In this document: piece after piece, positions 15,939 to 24,088 of the stretch
How positions within the stretch are numbered: position 1 is the first letter of the stretch
Layout: each line of letters opens with the position of its first letter
NCBI GenBank assembly: GCA_021812825.1
Contig: JAKAMO010000016.1
Coordinates: 1 to 36,106 of the forward strand
DNA: 36,106 bases
Direction of reading: 5' to 3'
Source of the DNA: a bacterium
GTDB taxonomy: Bacteria; Elusimicrobiota; Elusimicrobia; Elusimicrobiales; UBA9959
Notes under the pieces: model-generated
Databases searched by the model: none
What the model was told of the DNA's origin: nothing
Seen by the model: the letters and a program-made list of their open reading frames with translations, nothing else
Program-made: the position numbers and the translations under genes

Positions 15939-16140
15939 ATTACAGAAGCGACACGGGAGCAGGAGAGCAAAACCGCGCGGACCGAAGCCGCTTCGTAGCG
16001 CGGCGAGGGGATGGAGCAAAGCGACAGTTCTCCGCGACGAGGCGCGCGCACGGTGGCCGCCTGAGACGCATTGCGCCTGTTACGGCACGGCCATTGGCCA
16101 GTGCGCGACGCCGTGTTTTGCGTTCCTGTTCCCGTGGAGG
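15939..16140. other. 202-base intergenic region with a nested hairpin
   Basis: This is the widest gap in the window. The only structure I see is a nested stem: CCGCGC 15973-15978 pairs with 15998-16003, and CGAAG 15983-15987 pairs with CTTCG 15991-15995. It has no T-run, so it is not an ordinary terminator. I see no gene. It should hold the flavoprotein promoter and the end of the aldolase transcript, but I could not identify either. Confidence 0.4.
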
Positions 16141-17118
16141 CTACGCCCGGCCGGCCGAGCCGAGAACGTTGGCGTTCTTGTCCATGTACATCTTGACGAG
16201 CTCGTCGCGGGCGGGGCCCAGGTACTTGCGCGGATCGAACTCGGCGGGTTTCTCGGAGAAGACCTTGCGGACCATCGCGGTCATCACGAGGCGGCCGTCG
16301 GAGTCGATGTTGATCTTGCAGACGGCGGACTTCGCCGCCTTGCGCAGCTGCTCGGCCGGCACGCCCACGGCGTTCTCCATCTTGCCGCCGTACTTGTTGA
16401 TCATGTTTATGTAGTCCGTCAGCACCGAGGAGGCGCCGTGCAGGACTATCGGGAAGCCGGGGATGCGCTTCTCGCATTCCTCGAGGATGTCGAAGCGCAG
16501 CGGCGGCACGCTCTCGCCGGGCTTCACCTTGAACTTATAGGCGCCATGGCTGGTGCCGATGGAGATGGCCAGCGAGTCCACGCCGGTCTTTTTCACGAAG
16601 TCCTCGACCTGCGCCGGATCGGTGTAATGGGAGTGCTCCGCCTGCACCTCGTCCTCTATGCCGGCCAGCACTCCGAGCTCGCCCTCCACGGTGACGTCGA
16701 ACTTGTGCGCGTACTCCACCACCTGCTTGGTGATCTCTACGTTCTTCTCATAGGGGTGGTGGGAGGCGTCTATCATCACCGAGGAGAAGCCGCTGTCGAT
16801 GCAGGACTTGCAGAGCTCGAACGTGTCGCCGTGATCGAGGTGGAGCGCCACCGGCACGGGGCCGTCCTTCATCTCCTTCATCATTTCGAGCGCGCCGCGG
16901 CCCATCCAGCGCAGCAGCGTGGAGTTCGCGTAGTCGCGAGCGCCCTTGGAGACCTGCAGTATCACCGGGGAGCGGGAGCGGGAACAGGCGGTGAGTATCG
17001 CCTGCAGCTGCTCCATGTTGTTGAAATTATAGGCGGGAACGGCATAGCCGTCCTTCATCGCTTTCTTGAACATCTCGCGGGTGTTGACGAAACCGAGCTC
17101 CTTGTAAGATACCGGCAT
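16141..17118 (-). CDS. fba: Fructose-bisphosphate aldolase, class II
   Basis: This 325-residue cytosolic zinc aldolase splits fructose 1,6-bisphosphate to dihydroxyacetone phosphate and glyceraldehyde 3-phosphate, or runs in reverse for gluconeogenesis. Visible landmarks: AVPAYNFNNMEQLQA near the N-terminus, the metal-binding LHLDHGD (about 92-98), SVMIDASHHPYEKN, VEGELGVLAG, AISIGTSHGAYKF with a metal His, VLHGASSV, and KINIDSDGR near the end. These match the longer class IIB-like bacterial form. ATG 17118 follows AGGAGG at ideal spacing, and a strong sigma70 promoter lies upstream. Confidence 0.96.
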   Translation of the reverse strand: MPVSYKELGFVNTREMFKKAMKDGYAVPAYNFNNMEQLQAILTACSRSRSPVILQVSKGARDYANSTLLRWMGRGALEMMKEMKDGPVPVALHLDHGDTFELCKSCIDSGFSSVMIDASHHPYEKNVEITKQVVEYAHKFDVTVEGELGVLAGIEDEVQAEHSHYTDPAQVEDFVKKTGVDSLAISIGTSHGAYKFKVKPGESVPPLRFDILEECEKRIPGFPIVLHGASSVLTDYINMINKYGGKMENAVGVPAEQLRKAAKSAVCKINIDSDGRLVMTAMVRKVFSEKPAEFDPRKYLGPARDELVKMYMDKNANVLGSAGRA

Positions 17119-17147
17119 ATTTCCTCCTTCTGGGATCTGTTATGGCT

Positions 17148-17175
17148 ATTATATGAATTAAAATGCGGCAGTCAA
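17148..17175 (-). promoter_or_regulatory. fba: Strong sigma70-type promoter for fba
   Basis: On the minus strand TTGACT (17175-17170), a 16-base spacer and a perfect TATAAT (17153-17148) stand about 30 bases before the fba start, in an AT-rich island. Confidence 0.75.
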
Positions 17176-17178
17176 ACC

Positions 17179-17207
17179 TGCATTTTCCCTCGTAAATTTG
17201 ATAAAAT
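17179..17207 (+). promoter_or_regulatory. Weak candidate promoter for the PPC/DUF296-era operon
   Basis: TAAAAT at 17202-17207 resembles a -10 box, with a poor -35 (TGCATT, 17179-17184). It lies in the AT-rich divergent region shared with the fba promoter, 77 bases before the DUF296 start. Confidence 0.3.
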
Positions 17208-17283
17208 ATATACGTTCGCTTTCCGCGAGGGGAGCTGCAAGCCCGGCCTTGCGCCGGCTCATCCAGGGGACAACGGAGGGAAC

Positions 17284-17733
17284 ATGCAGCAGCAGGAGAA
17301 GCCGTATCTTACCGGTAGGACTTTCTTATTCAGCATACATAAAGGTGAGGACCTGCTGCAGGCCATCCAGTATTTCTGTCACCATCACCAGGTGCGCTGC
17401 GGACTGCTCAGCGGCATCGGGGCGGTCGAGCGGGCGATCGTGACGATCTACGACCAGAAGGCCAAGAAATACAACAAGGTCACCCTCGAGAAGGAGCTGG
17501 AGATACTCTCCCTCTGCGGCAACGTCAGTCTCTTCGACGACAAGCCCATGGTCCACGCGCACGCCACGTTCTCCGACGCCGAGGGCAAGGCCTTCGGCGG
17601 GCATCTCATCGCCGGGACCAGGGTCTTCAGCTGCGAGGTCTTCGTGCAGGAGCTTACGGGCGACATCAAGGTCCGAAAACTGGAGAAGGCTACCCAACTC
17701 CCCCTCTGGCCGAACCCCGTCTGCCTGAAGTAG
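17284..17733 (+). CDS. PPC domain (DUF296) putative DNA-binding protein
   Basis: This 149-residue protein consists almost wholly of a PPC/DUF296 domain: GRTFLFSIHKGEDLLQAIQYFC, CGLLSGIGAVERAIVTIYD, then LEILSLCGNVSLFDDKPMVHAHATFSD and FGGHLIAGTRVFSCEVFVQEL. In plants this fold accompanies AT-hooks; the bacterial stand-alone forms make trimers with an unknown role, and the paired His (HAHA) and downstream His resemble a metal site. No AT-hook or other DNA-binding element is seen, so DNA binding is not supported by the sequence. ATG 17284 has GGAGG in front. The gene is 4 bases from era. Confidence 0.88.
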   Translation: MQQQEKPYLTGRTFLFSIHKGEDLLQAIQYFCHHHQVRCGLLSGIGAVERAIVTIYDQKAKKYNKVTLEKELEILSLCGNVSLFDDKPMVHAHATFSDAEGKAFGGHLIAGTRVFSCEVFVQELTGDIKVRKLEKATQLPLWPNPVCLK

Positions 17734-17737
17734 TGCC

Positions 17738-18670
17738 GTGAAAGGAACGGATCCCGCCGGGGAGGAGGACTATACGGGCTTCAGGGCCGGTTTCGTACCG
17801 ATAACCGGCCTCCCGAACGCCGGCAAGTCCACGCTGATGAACGCCCTCTGCGGCACCCGGCTCTCGATAATCTCGGACAAGCCCCAGACCACCAGGAACA
17901 ACATCCTGGGCATTCTCAACGCGCCGGGCGTGCAGGCCGTCTTCGTGGACACGCCCGGCTTCCTGCGCGGCCGCAACCTTTTCGAACGCAGCATGGCCGG
18001 CGCGATAAAGCGAGCGGCCGCGGAGGAAGGCGACCTCTGCATATTGATAACCGAGCCGGGCCTGCCGCCGGAGGACAAGGTCCCCCTTTTCGAACCCCTT
18101 AAGAAGCTGTCCTGCCCGCTTTATCTCGCCGTCAACAAGCTCGACAAGGAGAAGAACCCTGAGAGGACCAAGGCCACGGCCGATTTCTTCTCCAAGCTGC
18201 TCCCCGTTAAGCAGGTCTTCCTGATCTCGGCCCTCACCGGGGGCGGGCTCAAGGAGCTGCGGGCGGCCATCAAGGCCGCGCTCCCGGAACATCCCCCGTA
18301 TTATCCGCAGGACCAGCTCACCGACCGCTGGGAGAAGTTCTACGTGGCCGAGATCATCCGCGAGCAGATCTTCCGCCTCTACTCGCAGGAGGTGCCCTAT
18401 TCCTCCGCGGTGGAGATCGAGGTCTTCAGGGAAGAGAAGGGCCGCGACGACCAGATCCTCGCGGCCATCCACGTGGCCAGGGCGGGCCAAAAGCCGATAA
18501 TCATCGGCCGGGGCGGCTCCATGATAAAACGCCTCAGGGAAGCCGCCGCCAAGGCCATCACCGCGTTCCTGCGCCGCCCCGTCGAGCTGCACCTCACCGT
18601 CAAGGTGACCCCCGGCTGGCAGGACAACCCCGCTTTCCTGAAAGAGATAGGCTTCTATGAAAAGAAGTGA
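17738..18670 (+). CDS. era: GTPase Era (16S rRNA / 30S assembly)
   Basis: This 310-residue GTPase acts in 30S ribosome maturation. The G domain has G1 GLPNAGKST (canonical form GRPNVGKST), G2 around TTRNNILG, G3 DTPG, G4 NKLD and G5 SAL. The C-terminal KH domain (about 225-310) shows RGQ-like IIIGRGGSMIKRLREAAAKAI, and ends with the typical LKVKV-W pattern (TVKVTPGWQDNP). The start is GTG 17738 without a clear Shine-Dalgarno, 4 bases after the PPC gene, suggesting translational coupling. The gene's last 14 bases overlap the next gene. Confidence 0.96.
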   Translation: MKGTDPAGEEDYTGFRAGFVPITGLPNAGKSTLMNALCGTRLSIISDKPQTTRNNILGILNAPGVQAVFVDTPGFLRGRNLFERSMAGAIKRAAAEEGDLCILITEPGLPPEDKVPLFEPLKKLSCPLYLAVNKLDKEKNPERTKATADFFSKLLPVKQVFLISALTGGGLKELRAAIKAALPEHPPYYPQDQLTDRWEKFYVAEIIREQIFRLYSQEVPYSSAVEIEVFREEKGRDDQILAAIHVARAGQKPIIIGRGGSMIKRLREAAAKAITAFLRRPVELHLTVKVTPGWQDNPAFLKEIGFYEKK

Positions 18671-19121
18671 GGACGAGCTGGCGCTTTACGCCATGCTCGG
18701 CTACCTGGCGGCCTCGCTGCTGGCGACCGTTCTGCTGCTGCTGGCGGCCCTCGCCGCGATGAAGGCGGTATTCGCGGCGGCGCGCTTCCTGCTGGGCCCG
18801 CGGGAAGTATACTGGCTGAAGCCGGCGCTGTACGATTCCGTCGGTTTCGCCGCGGCCGCCGCCGGCACCGCGCTGCTCCAGTACCTTTCTATCTCTCTCC
18901 TCAGGACGCTGCTCCGGGACCAGGCCTTCCTCTCGGCCCTGGTGGCCTTCTGCGCGCTCTTCTGCGGCCTGCTGTTCTGGCGCGGGGCGCTGTTCTCCCC
19001 CCTCGGGGCGTACGGCTTCTCGGGGCTGGCCGTGACGCTCTCCGCGCTGATCGGCGGCCTTGCCGCCGTGTTCCAGAAAGCCTCCGATAACCCCTGGCAG
19101 GGGTACTCCTACCGTAAATAG
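18657..19121 (+). CDS. Small membrane protein of unknown function
   Basis: I do not recognise this 154-residue protein. It has about four hydrophobic segments: residues about 10-42 (long, LLATVLLLLAALAAMKAVFAAARFLL), 60-85, 92-112 and 118-140, joined by short charged loops, and a short cytosolic-looking N-terminus (MKRSEDE). It begins inside the end of era, so it is probably part of the same transcript. Its stop codon (19119-19121) directly touches the stop of the convergent radical SAM gene, with no bases between and no terminator. No catalytic motif is visible. Confidence 0.75.
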   Translation: MKRSEDELALYAMLGYLAASLLATVLLLLAALAAMKAVFAAARFLLGPREVYWLKPALYDSVGFAAAAAGTALLQYLSISLLRTLLRDQAFLSALVAFCALFCGLLFWRGALFSPLGAYGFSGLAVTLSALIGGLAAVFQKASDNPWQGYSYRK

Positions 19122-20147
19122 CTATCCCCAGACGCCCGGCAGCCTGGCGCCGCAGGGACAGACCCCGCCCGGGGAGATCAGGTTGGATGTTACCGAAAAT
19201 CCGTCGCGAGTGATCACTGCCCGCCCGCAGCAGGGGCAGACGGTGTCCTGCCCTCTTGCCCCGTGGATGTTGCCGCAGTACACGTAGCGCAGCCCCGCCG
19301 CCAAGGCGAGCTCCCTGGCCCTGTAAAGGGCGGAGGCGCGCGTGGGAGGCGTGTCGGTCATCTTGTGGTCCGGATGGAAGGCTGTCAGGTGCCACGGGAT
19401 GTCCGCTGAAAGGCCGGCCAGGAAGGCGGCCATGGCCGACACCTCGGCATCGGAGTCGTTGAAGCCGGGGATCAGCAGCGTCACCACCTCCAGCCAGAAC
19501 CCCCGTTCCTTGATCAGCCGTATGCCGTCCAGCACGCGGTCGAGCCGCGCGCCGCAGACGCGCGAGTATTTCTGCGCGTCGAAGGTCTTAAGGTCCACCT
19601 TCCAGAGGTCCATCACCGGCCGGAGCAGGTCCGCCGCCTCGGGCGTGGCGTAGCCGTTCGAGACGAACCCCGCGCGCAGGCCCCTCTTCTTCCCCTCCGC
19701 GAAGATCTCCGCGGCCCACTCGGCCGTGATCAGCGGCTCGTTGTAAGTGGAGACGAGCACTTTCGCTCCGGAGGAGGCCGCCAGCTCGGCGAGCCCGGCC
19801 GCAGAGACCTTCTCGGCCCCGGCGGCGGAGGCGGTCCTGGCGTCCGAGATGTTCCAGTTCTGGCAGAAAGCGCAGCGGAAATTGCACCCGAACATGCCGA
19901 AGGAGAGCGTGCGGGCGCCGGGCAGGACATGGAAGAACGGCTTTTTCTCTATCGGGTCAGGAGAGGCGCCGGAAACGTAGCCCCAGGGAGCAATAAGCCT
20001 GCCGCCGACGTTCGCGCGAACGCCGCAGATCCCGTCCCTGCCGTCAGGCAGGACGCACCGGTGCGCGCAGGCAAGACAGCGCACCCGGCCGCCGGGGAGG
20101 TTCTCCGCCAGCGCGGCTTCTCGGGTCAGCTGCGGCAGGAGCGGCAT
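19122..20147 (-). CDS. amrS: AmmeMemoRadiSam-type radical SAM enzyme
   Basis: This 341-residue enzyme has the radical SAM motif CNFRCAFCQNW (CxxxCxxC). It also has the N-terminal Cys box CLACAHRCVLPDGRDGICGVR and GASPDPIEKKPFFHVLPG, all typical of AmrS. A C-terminal Cys-rich zinc-ribbon-like tail (YVYCGNIHG, VCPCCGR, VCPCG) is kept. Family enzymes use SAM and a 4Fe-4S cluster; the reaction is not known to me. The usual partners AmmeA/Memo are not adjacent here. The ATG overlaps the stop of the diacylglycerol kinase gene by one base (TGATG), so the genes are coupled. Confidence 0.93.
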   Translation of the reverse strand: MPLLPQLTREAALAENLPGGRVRCLACAHRCVLPDGRDGICGVRANVGGRLIAPWGYVSGASPDPIEKKPFFHVLPGARTLSFGMFGCNFRCAFCQNWNISDARTASAAGAEKVSAAGLAELAASSGAKVLVSTYNEPLITAEWAAEIFAEGKKRGLRAGFVSNGYATPEAADLLRPVMDLWKVDLKTFDAQKYSRVCGARLDRVLDGIRLIKERGFWLEVVTLLIPGFNDSDAEVSAMAAFLAGLSADIPWHLTAFHPDHKMTDTPPTRASALYRARELALAAGLRYVYCGNIHGARGQDTVCPCCGRAVITRDGFSVTSNLISPGGVCPCGARLPGVWG

Positions 20148-21043
20148 CAGCCCCCCGGCCGGCTCTGCTTTGGAGCGATCACCCTGAGGGCTGACGGCAG
20201 CGCGGTGAATTTAATCTTCCCGTCGTGGGAATAGAAATCCTCCCCGTCCAGATGGTACCAGGCACCGCCGCCGCAGTCCATCTCTATGACGCGGCCTTTG
20301 AGGGAGGAATAGATATCGGTGTAGTCCGGCAGGTTCCCCCTGAACAGGGCCGCGGCGGCCGGGAGCATCCGGGTCAGCCGCGGCCTTTTAACTGAGACGA
20401 AATCCAGGAACCCGTCGTCAATGTACGCTCCGGGGGCCATGCGGGCGCCGCCGCCGTACTGGACGCCGTTCAGGACGGCGTTCACGATGGCCGTCATCTC
20501 GAGGCGCCTGCCGTCCACCGTTACGGTCACCGGCGTCGGGCTGTAGGAGAGGAAGCGCTTGGCGGCGTGCCAGACGTAAGGGAGTATGCCCCGCCGCGAG
20601 CTGAGCGCGTTGAAATCCCTGGCCACCTCGGCGTCCAGCCCTACGCCCGCAGCGCAGAAGAAAGGCCTGCCGTTGGCGAGTCCCGCGTCCACGGGGCGGG
20701 GCTCCCACTCGAGCAGCCCGGCCAGCGCCTCGTCGAAGCGCAGCGGAATATAGAGATTGCGGGCCAGGCCGTTGCCCGAGCCGCAGGGCAGTATGCCTAG
20801 GGCGGCAGGCTTTCCCACCAGGGCGGACGCGGTCTCGCGTATAGTCCCGTCCCCGCCCACCGCCACCACCGTAGTGAACCCGGAGAGGGCGGCCTTGGCC
20901 GAGAGTTCCGCGGCGTGGTCGCGGGCCTTGGTGAATTCAGCCTCGAAGCGCAGCCTGCGCCCCGAGAAGAAACGCTCTATCGCTCCCAGGACGTCGCCGT
21001 GCTTCATTCCCGCCCTGGGGTTGATCACGAAGAAATAGGACAT
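20147..21043 (-). CDS. Diacylglycerol kinase / YegS-family lipid kinase
   Basis: This 298-residue protein is a DAGK-catalytic-domain lipid kinase. It shows FVINPRAG at the N-terminus, the nucleotide loop VAVGGDGTIRE (about 60-70), LPCGSGNGLARNLYIP (about 84-99), AGVGLDAEV and DDGFLDFV, and a C-terminal beta domain containing HLDGEDF. It probably phosphorylates diacylglycerol or a related lipid at the membrane; a sphingosine-like or undecaprenol substrate cannot be excluded. The start ATG 21043 is one base after the stop of the preceding membrane protein, and its own stop overlaps amrS. Confidence 0.93.
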   Translation of the reverse strand: MSYFFVINPRAGMKHGDVLGAIERFFSGRRLRFEAEFTKARDHAAELSAKAALSGFTTVVAVGGDGTIRETASALVGKPAALGILPCGSGNGLARNLYIPLRFDEALAGLLEWEPRPVDAGLANGRPFFCAAGVGLDAEVARDFNALSSRRGILPYVWHAAKRFLSYSPTPVTVTVDGRRLEMTAIVNAVLNGVQYGGGARMAPGAYIDDGFLDFVSVKRPRLTRMLPAAAALFRGNLPDYTDIYSSLKGRVIEMDCGGGAWYHLDGEDFYSHDGKIKFTALPSALRVIAPKQSRPGG

Positions 21044-21044
21044 G

Positions 21045-21686
21045 CTATTCCACCGCGCTGAGCCCGGTGGCCCAGTCGGCCTTGCCGCCGGTGGGCTCGA
21101 TGGAAAGCAGCTTATTGCCGGAGGTCGGGTCGCCGGAGGAGCACAGGAAACGCACGCTGTAGGAGTAGCCTATGCGCAGGTCCGGTTTGTCGCCCAGCTC
21201 GCCGTAATCGTCCACATACAGGTAGTCGACCTTCTTCCCGGGGCCGGTGCGGACCAGGTTGAGGCGCCAGCCGTTACCGGTCTTCCTGGCCGTTATCATC
21301 TGGAGTTCGAGGACCAGCTCCCGACCCTCATACGGGCCGGGAGAGGAGAAGAAATCGTCGGGGGACGTCTTGGCGGCCGGGCGGGTGGAGGCCACCGGTT
21401 CTATCACCGCCGCCTCTCCGGGGTCCTTCTCGTCCGCGGCCGGCTCTTCCTCCGGAGCCTGGGCGGGGCGCGCTGTCTCCGGCGCGGCCGGTTCTTCCTC
21501 GGCGCCCGTCTCCGGGACATAGGGGGCCTGTGGCTCCTGCTGGACCGCCGACTGCCGGGCGGAGCGGTAGGAAGGCTGGGCGGGCTCGGCGGGAGGAGAG
21601 AAGCGCTCCTTGATAATAAAGCCCAGAACTATCCCCGCGATGAACAACAGCAGCGTGTTCAGGAACCTCAGCCGGAAGAAATCCAT
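21045..21686 (-). CDS. Single-pass membrane protein with acidic Pro/Glu/Ala linker, unknown function
   Basis: I do not recognise this 213-residue protein. Residues about 9-25 (NTLLLFIAGIVLGFII) form one membrane anchor. Residues about 28-105 are a low-complexity linker rich in Pro, Glu and Ala, which fits a periplasm-spanning arm. The C-terminal domain (about 110-213) has alternating strands (RELVLELQMITARKT, WRLNLVRTG, VDYLYVDDYGEL, YSYSVRFLCSSG, NKLLSIEP) that look like a small beta domain. It heads the DAG kinase-amrS operon. Confidence 0.72.
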   Translation of the reverse strand: MDFFRLRFLNTLLLFIAGIVLGFIIKERFSPPAEPAQPSYRSARQSAVQQEPQAPYVPETGAEEEPAAPETARPAQAPEEEPAADEKDPGEAAVIEPVASTRPAAKTSPDDFFSSPGPYEGRELVLELQMITARKTGNGWRLNLVRTGPGKKVDYLYVDDYGELGDKPDLRIGYSYSVRFLCSSGDPTSGNKLLSIEPTGGKADWATGLSAVE

Positions 21687-21743
21687 AACGGGATTTTATA
21701 ATATTTGCGCTATATTGTATATTTGGGTATGGAGGGAGACAAT

Positions 21744-22475
21744 ATGAGGATATTCCTTATCACGGCCCTGCTGGCGCTGCCAGCAGCGATGAACGCGGCC
21801 GAAACGGCATGCATATACCAGCTGCAGGGCAGCGTGGAGGTGCGGAAGGCGGGCGAGGAGGACTGGCTGAAGGCGGTGAAAGGCCTGCCGCTCCGGCAGG
21901 GAGATTCGCTGAGGACCGGCGGCCGGTCCTGGTGCGAGATGCTGCTGCGCGACGGCACCTTTATCCGGCTCGACCAGAACTCCGAGACCGGCGCGGAAGA
22001 GCTGAGGGCGGACGACGAAGGGCGCGCTTTCGGTTTCTCCTTCCTGAAAGGCAGGGCGGTGTGGCTGGTCGCCAAGCTGAAAGGGAAGGTCCTTTCCCGG
22101 TTCACGGTACGCACCCCTTCGGCCGTTTGCGCCGTCCGGGGCACCGAATTCGCAGTCAGCGTCTCTACGGACGGAGCGTCGCAGGTCGGGCTCTTCGAGG
22201 GTAAAGTGGCCCTGACCTCGGGCGCCGCGGAGAAGGAACTGGTCCCGGGCCAGGAAGCGGCCCTCTCCCGCGGCGAGGTGGCCGTGGCGGCGAGGCTTTC
22301 CAGGCTGATGAAGGCGGAGGAGAAGCGCTGCGCCGCCCTCAGGGGACGGGTGGAGAAGCTGCGCGCCCGCCTGGCCGCCAGACAGGACTTCCTGGACAGC
22401 TACGCGGAGAGCCAGCGCGCCAGGATCGAGGATTTCGAGAAGCGCCGCGCCGAGAAGTTGAAGGCCCGCCAGTAA
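21744..22475 (+). CDS. FecR-domain exported protein
   Basis: This 243-residue protein has a signal peptide (MRIFLITALLALPAAMNA) and a FecR domain: GSVEVRKAGEEDWLKA, GLPLRQGDSLRTGGRSWCEMLLRDGTFIRLDQNS, FTVRTPSAVCAVRGTEFAVSV, QVGLFEGKVALTS, LVPGQEA. The C-terminal 60 residues are a charged, probably coiled-coil helix. No sigma factor or TonB receptor is adjacent, so it is more likely a stand-alone periplasmic FecR-domain protein than an anti-sigma regulator. ATG 21744 is chosen because GGAGGGAG precedes it; the frame runs to 21705 but that would spoil the signal peptide. Confidence 0.88.
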   Translation: MRIFLITALLALPAAMNAAETACIYQLQGSVEVRKAGEEDWLKAVKGLPLRQGDSLRTGGRSWCEMLLRDGTFIRLDQNSETGAEELRADDEGRAFGFSFLKGRAVWLVAKLKGKVLSRFTVRTPSAVCAVRGTEFAVSVSTDGASQVGLFEGKVALTSGAAEKELVPGQEAALSRGEVAVAARLSRLMKAEEKRCAALRGRVEKLRARLAARQDFLDSYAESQRARIEDFEKRRAEKLKARQ

Positions 22476-22491
22476 GCGGCATGCCAGCAAA

Positions 22492-22520
22492 AAAGAGGCC
22501 GGGCATTTCCCGGCCTCTTT
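22492..22520. terminator. Bidirectional terminator between fecR-type gene and the lipoprotein gene
   Basis: A perfect 12 bp stem (22492-22503 with 22509-22520, loop CATTT) is bordered by an A-run on the left and ends in TTT on the right, placed between two convergent genes. Confidence 0.9.
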
Positions 22521-22538
22521 CGTTATTGCCGCGGCCGG

Positions 22539-23600
22539 CTACTGCAGTTCCGCGTCCAGCGAGTAGGAGGAGGTCCTGCTCACCTTTACCGGGCGCTTGG
22601 GGTTCTTCATCAGGAGCTGCGACAGGTCAGCCGCGCCGCCGCGGTGCATGGCGACGTCGAACACGGCCGTGCCGCCATCGAAAGACCTCACCCAGGAGGC
22701 CCGGACCGCGGGGATGTTGCGCAGTATCTTGGTGAAATCGCTCAGGTCGTTCATATCCCTGACATTGGAGAGGTTGAGCCTCACCATGCTGCGCTCGCGC
22801 AAGGCGGCGAGTATCTTCTGCGTGAGCGGGCCGGCCGCCTTCTTGGCGGCGTTTATCAGCGAAGCCCTGGCCGCGGCCTGCTCGTTGAGATCTATGCCGC
22901 CGGCGGAGTCCTGCACCGAGGCCAGCGTTTCGTTGGAGCCCTGCTTCACGGCCGACAGCGAGATGCCCGCCCTGTAAGAGACGAAGCCGCCGAGGCCTTC
23001 CTTGGTGTTGAAGGAGGTCTGCGCGGTACCGCTGACTACGATATCCGCCTTGTCCTTCTCCCCCGTCAGGAAACCCGCCTCCGCGAACTTATCCTTGAGC
23101 TGCAGGGCGGCGAAGTCCCCCTTCAGAGGGGCGCCGTCCGCCGTCTCGGCCACGTCGAAGCCTATGACCGGGTTGCCGAGCTTCTGGGGCTCGGGCTCCA
23201 GCGCGCTCAGCTTGGCGGCCAGGTCCTCCTTGCGGACATGGGCGCGGATGCGGGTCTTGTAGAAGTCGCCGTCCCGCCATTCCTTGAGGGTCTCGTACTT
23301 CTCTATGTACCCCTCGGTCCTGGACGTGATGCTGTCGTCGATCAGGACCGCCTTGGAGACGAGAGCGTCCTGCGAGACGTAGACGCCGACGACCAGGCCC
23401 AGGGCGTTCTTCATGGCCTCGCCGAGGGCCGTCTTGCGGGCGCCTTCGACGTCCCCGTTGACCACGGGGGCCATGCCCTCGGCCTCCACGACCTCGGTCT
23501 CGTAGGCCGGGTTGAGGGAGCTCTTCCTGGTGCCGCCGCAGCCGGCGGCCGCCAGGAAGGCGGCCGCCAGCAGCGCGCGGGAGATGCCGGTCCTGGTCAC
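22539..23600 (-). CDS. Lipoprotein with FlgT-N/LPP20-like domain
   Basis: This 353-residue protein has a lipobox (LAAAGC, Cys near residue 21). The region about 38-130 (EAEGMAPVVNGDVEGARKTALGEAMKNALGLVVGVYVS, then GYIEKYETLKEW and YKTRIRAHV) matches the N-terminal domain of flagellar assembly protein FlgT and related LPP20 lipoproteins. The remainder has repeated alpha/beta units of the same general type (GFDVAETADG..., LNLSNVRDMNDLSDFTKIL...). No flagellar gene is present, so a flagellar job is not implied. It uses a GTG start at 23600, four bases after the stop of the upstream lipoprotein gene, suggesting coupling. Confidence 0.82.
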   Translation of the reverse strand: MTRTGISRALLAAAFLAAAGCGGTRKSSLNPAYETEVVEAEGMAPVVNGDVEGARKTALGEAMKNALGLVVGVYVSQDALVSKAVLIDDSITSRTEGYIEKYETLKEWRDGDFYKTRIRAHVRKEDLAAKLSALEPEPQKLGNPVIGFDVAETADGAPLKGDFAALQLKDKFAEAGFLTGEKDKADIVVSGTAQTSFNTKEGLGGFVSYRAGISLSAVKQGSNETLASVQDSAGGIDLNEQAAARASLINAAKKAAGPLTQKILAALRERSMVRLNLSNVRDMNDLSDFTKILRNIPAVRASWVRSFDGGTAVFDVAMHRGGAADLSQLLMKNPKRPVKVSRTSSYSLDAELQ

Positions 23601-23604
23601 GTGA

Positions 23605-24054
23605 TTATTCGGCTATCTTGAGGCCGGCTTCCTTCAGGGCCTTCTTCGGCAGGCGGAGCACCACCACGCAGCCGTCGTCGGAAGTCCACTCCGTGCGGAC
23701 CACCTGCGCGCCCTTGATGACCGCGTCTATCTTGGTGGCCAGCACCGAGTCGGTCTCGATGGCCTTCTCCACCGTTATGCCGCCCTCGAGCTGCACGCCC
23801 TTGATGAAGGAAAGCATGTTGTACTGGCCGTTGACTATGGAAGCGTTGCGGGAAGTGGCCATACGCTGGGTCTTGTTCTCCAGCGTCTGGTCCGCCGCGC
23901 CTATGCCGCGGGCGAAGATGTAGTTCTTGGTGATGCCTTCCTCGACCCACTCGCGCTCGATCTCCCCGGTCTTGGAAACGGTGCCTTTGTCCGGGGAAGA
24001 ACCGCAGCCGGCCGCCAGCAGGCCGGCGGCTATGATGAAGAGAACCTTTTTCAT
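23605..24054 (-). CDS. LPP20-like lipoprotein
   Basis: This 149-residue protein starts MKKVLFIIAAGLLAAGC with a clear lipobox (Cys17). Mature residues IFARGIGAADQTLENKTQRMATSRNASIVNGQYNML resemble the LPP20 lipoprotein core, where Ala-rich helices follow a short strand. It is much shorter than its operon neighbour but of related type. ATG 24054 has AAGGAGG in front and a near-consensus promoter further upstream, so the pair forms its own transcription unit. It probably sits at the periplasmic face of the outer membrane; the role is unknown. Confidence 0.82.
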   Translation of the reverse strand: MKKVLFIIAAGLLAAGCGSSPDKGTVSKTGEIEREWVEEGITKNYIFARGIGAADQTLENKTQRMATSRNASIVNGQYNMLSFIKGVQLEGGITVEKAIETDSVLATKIDAVIKGAQVVRTEWTSDDGCVVVLRLPKKALKEAGLKIAE

Positions 24055-24088
24055 GATAAAGCCTCCTTGAGAAACCCTTATGGCCTCA

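Noticed and set aside
19091..19103. CCCC...GGGG hairpin near the convergent stop codons
   Set aside because: Short 4 bp stem inside the coding region and no T-run; not a terminator.
21687..21743. AT-rich divergent gap with TATAAT (21697-21702) and TATATT (21711-21716)
   Set aside because: No acceptable -35 box at correct spacing on either strand, so I do not call a promoter, though one is likely here.
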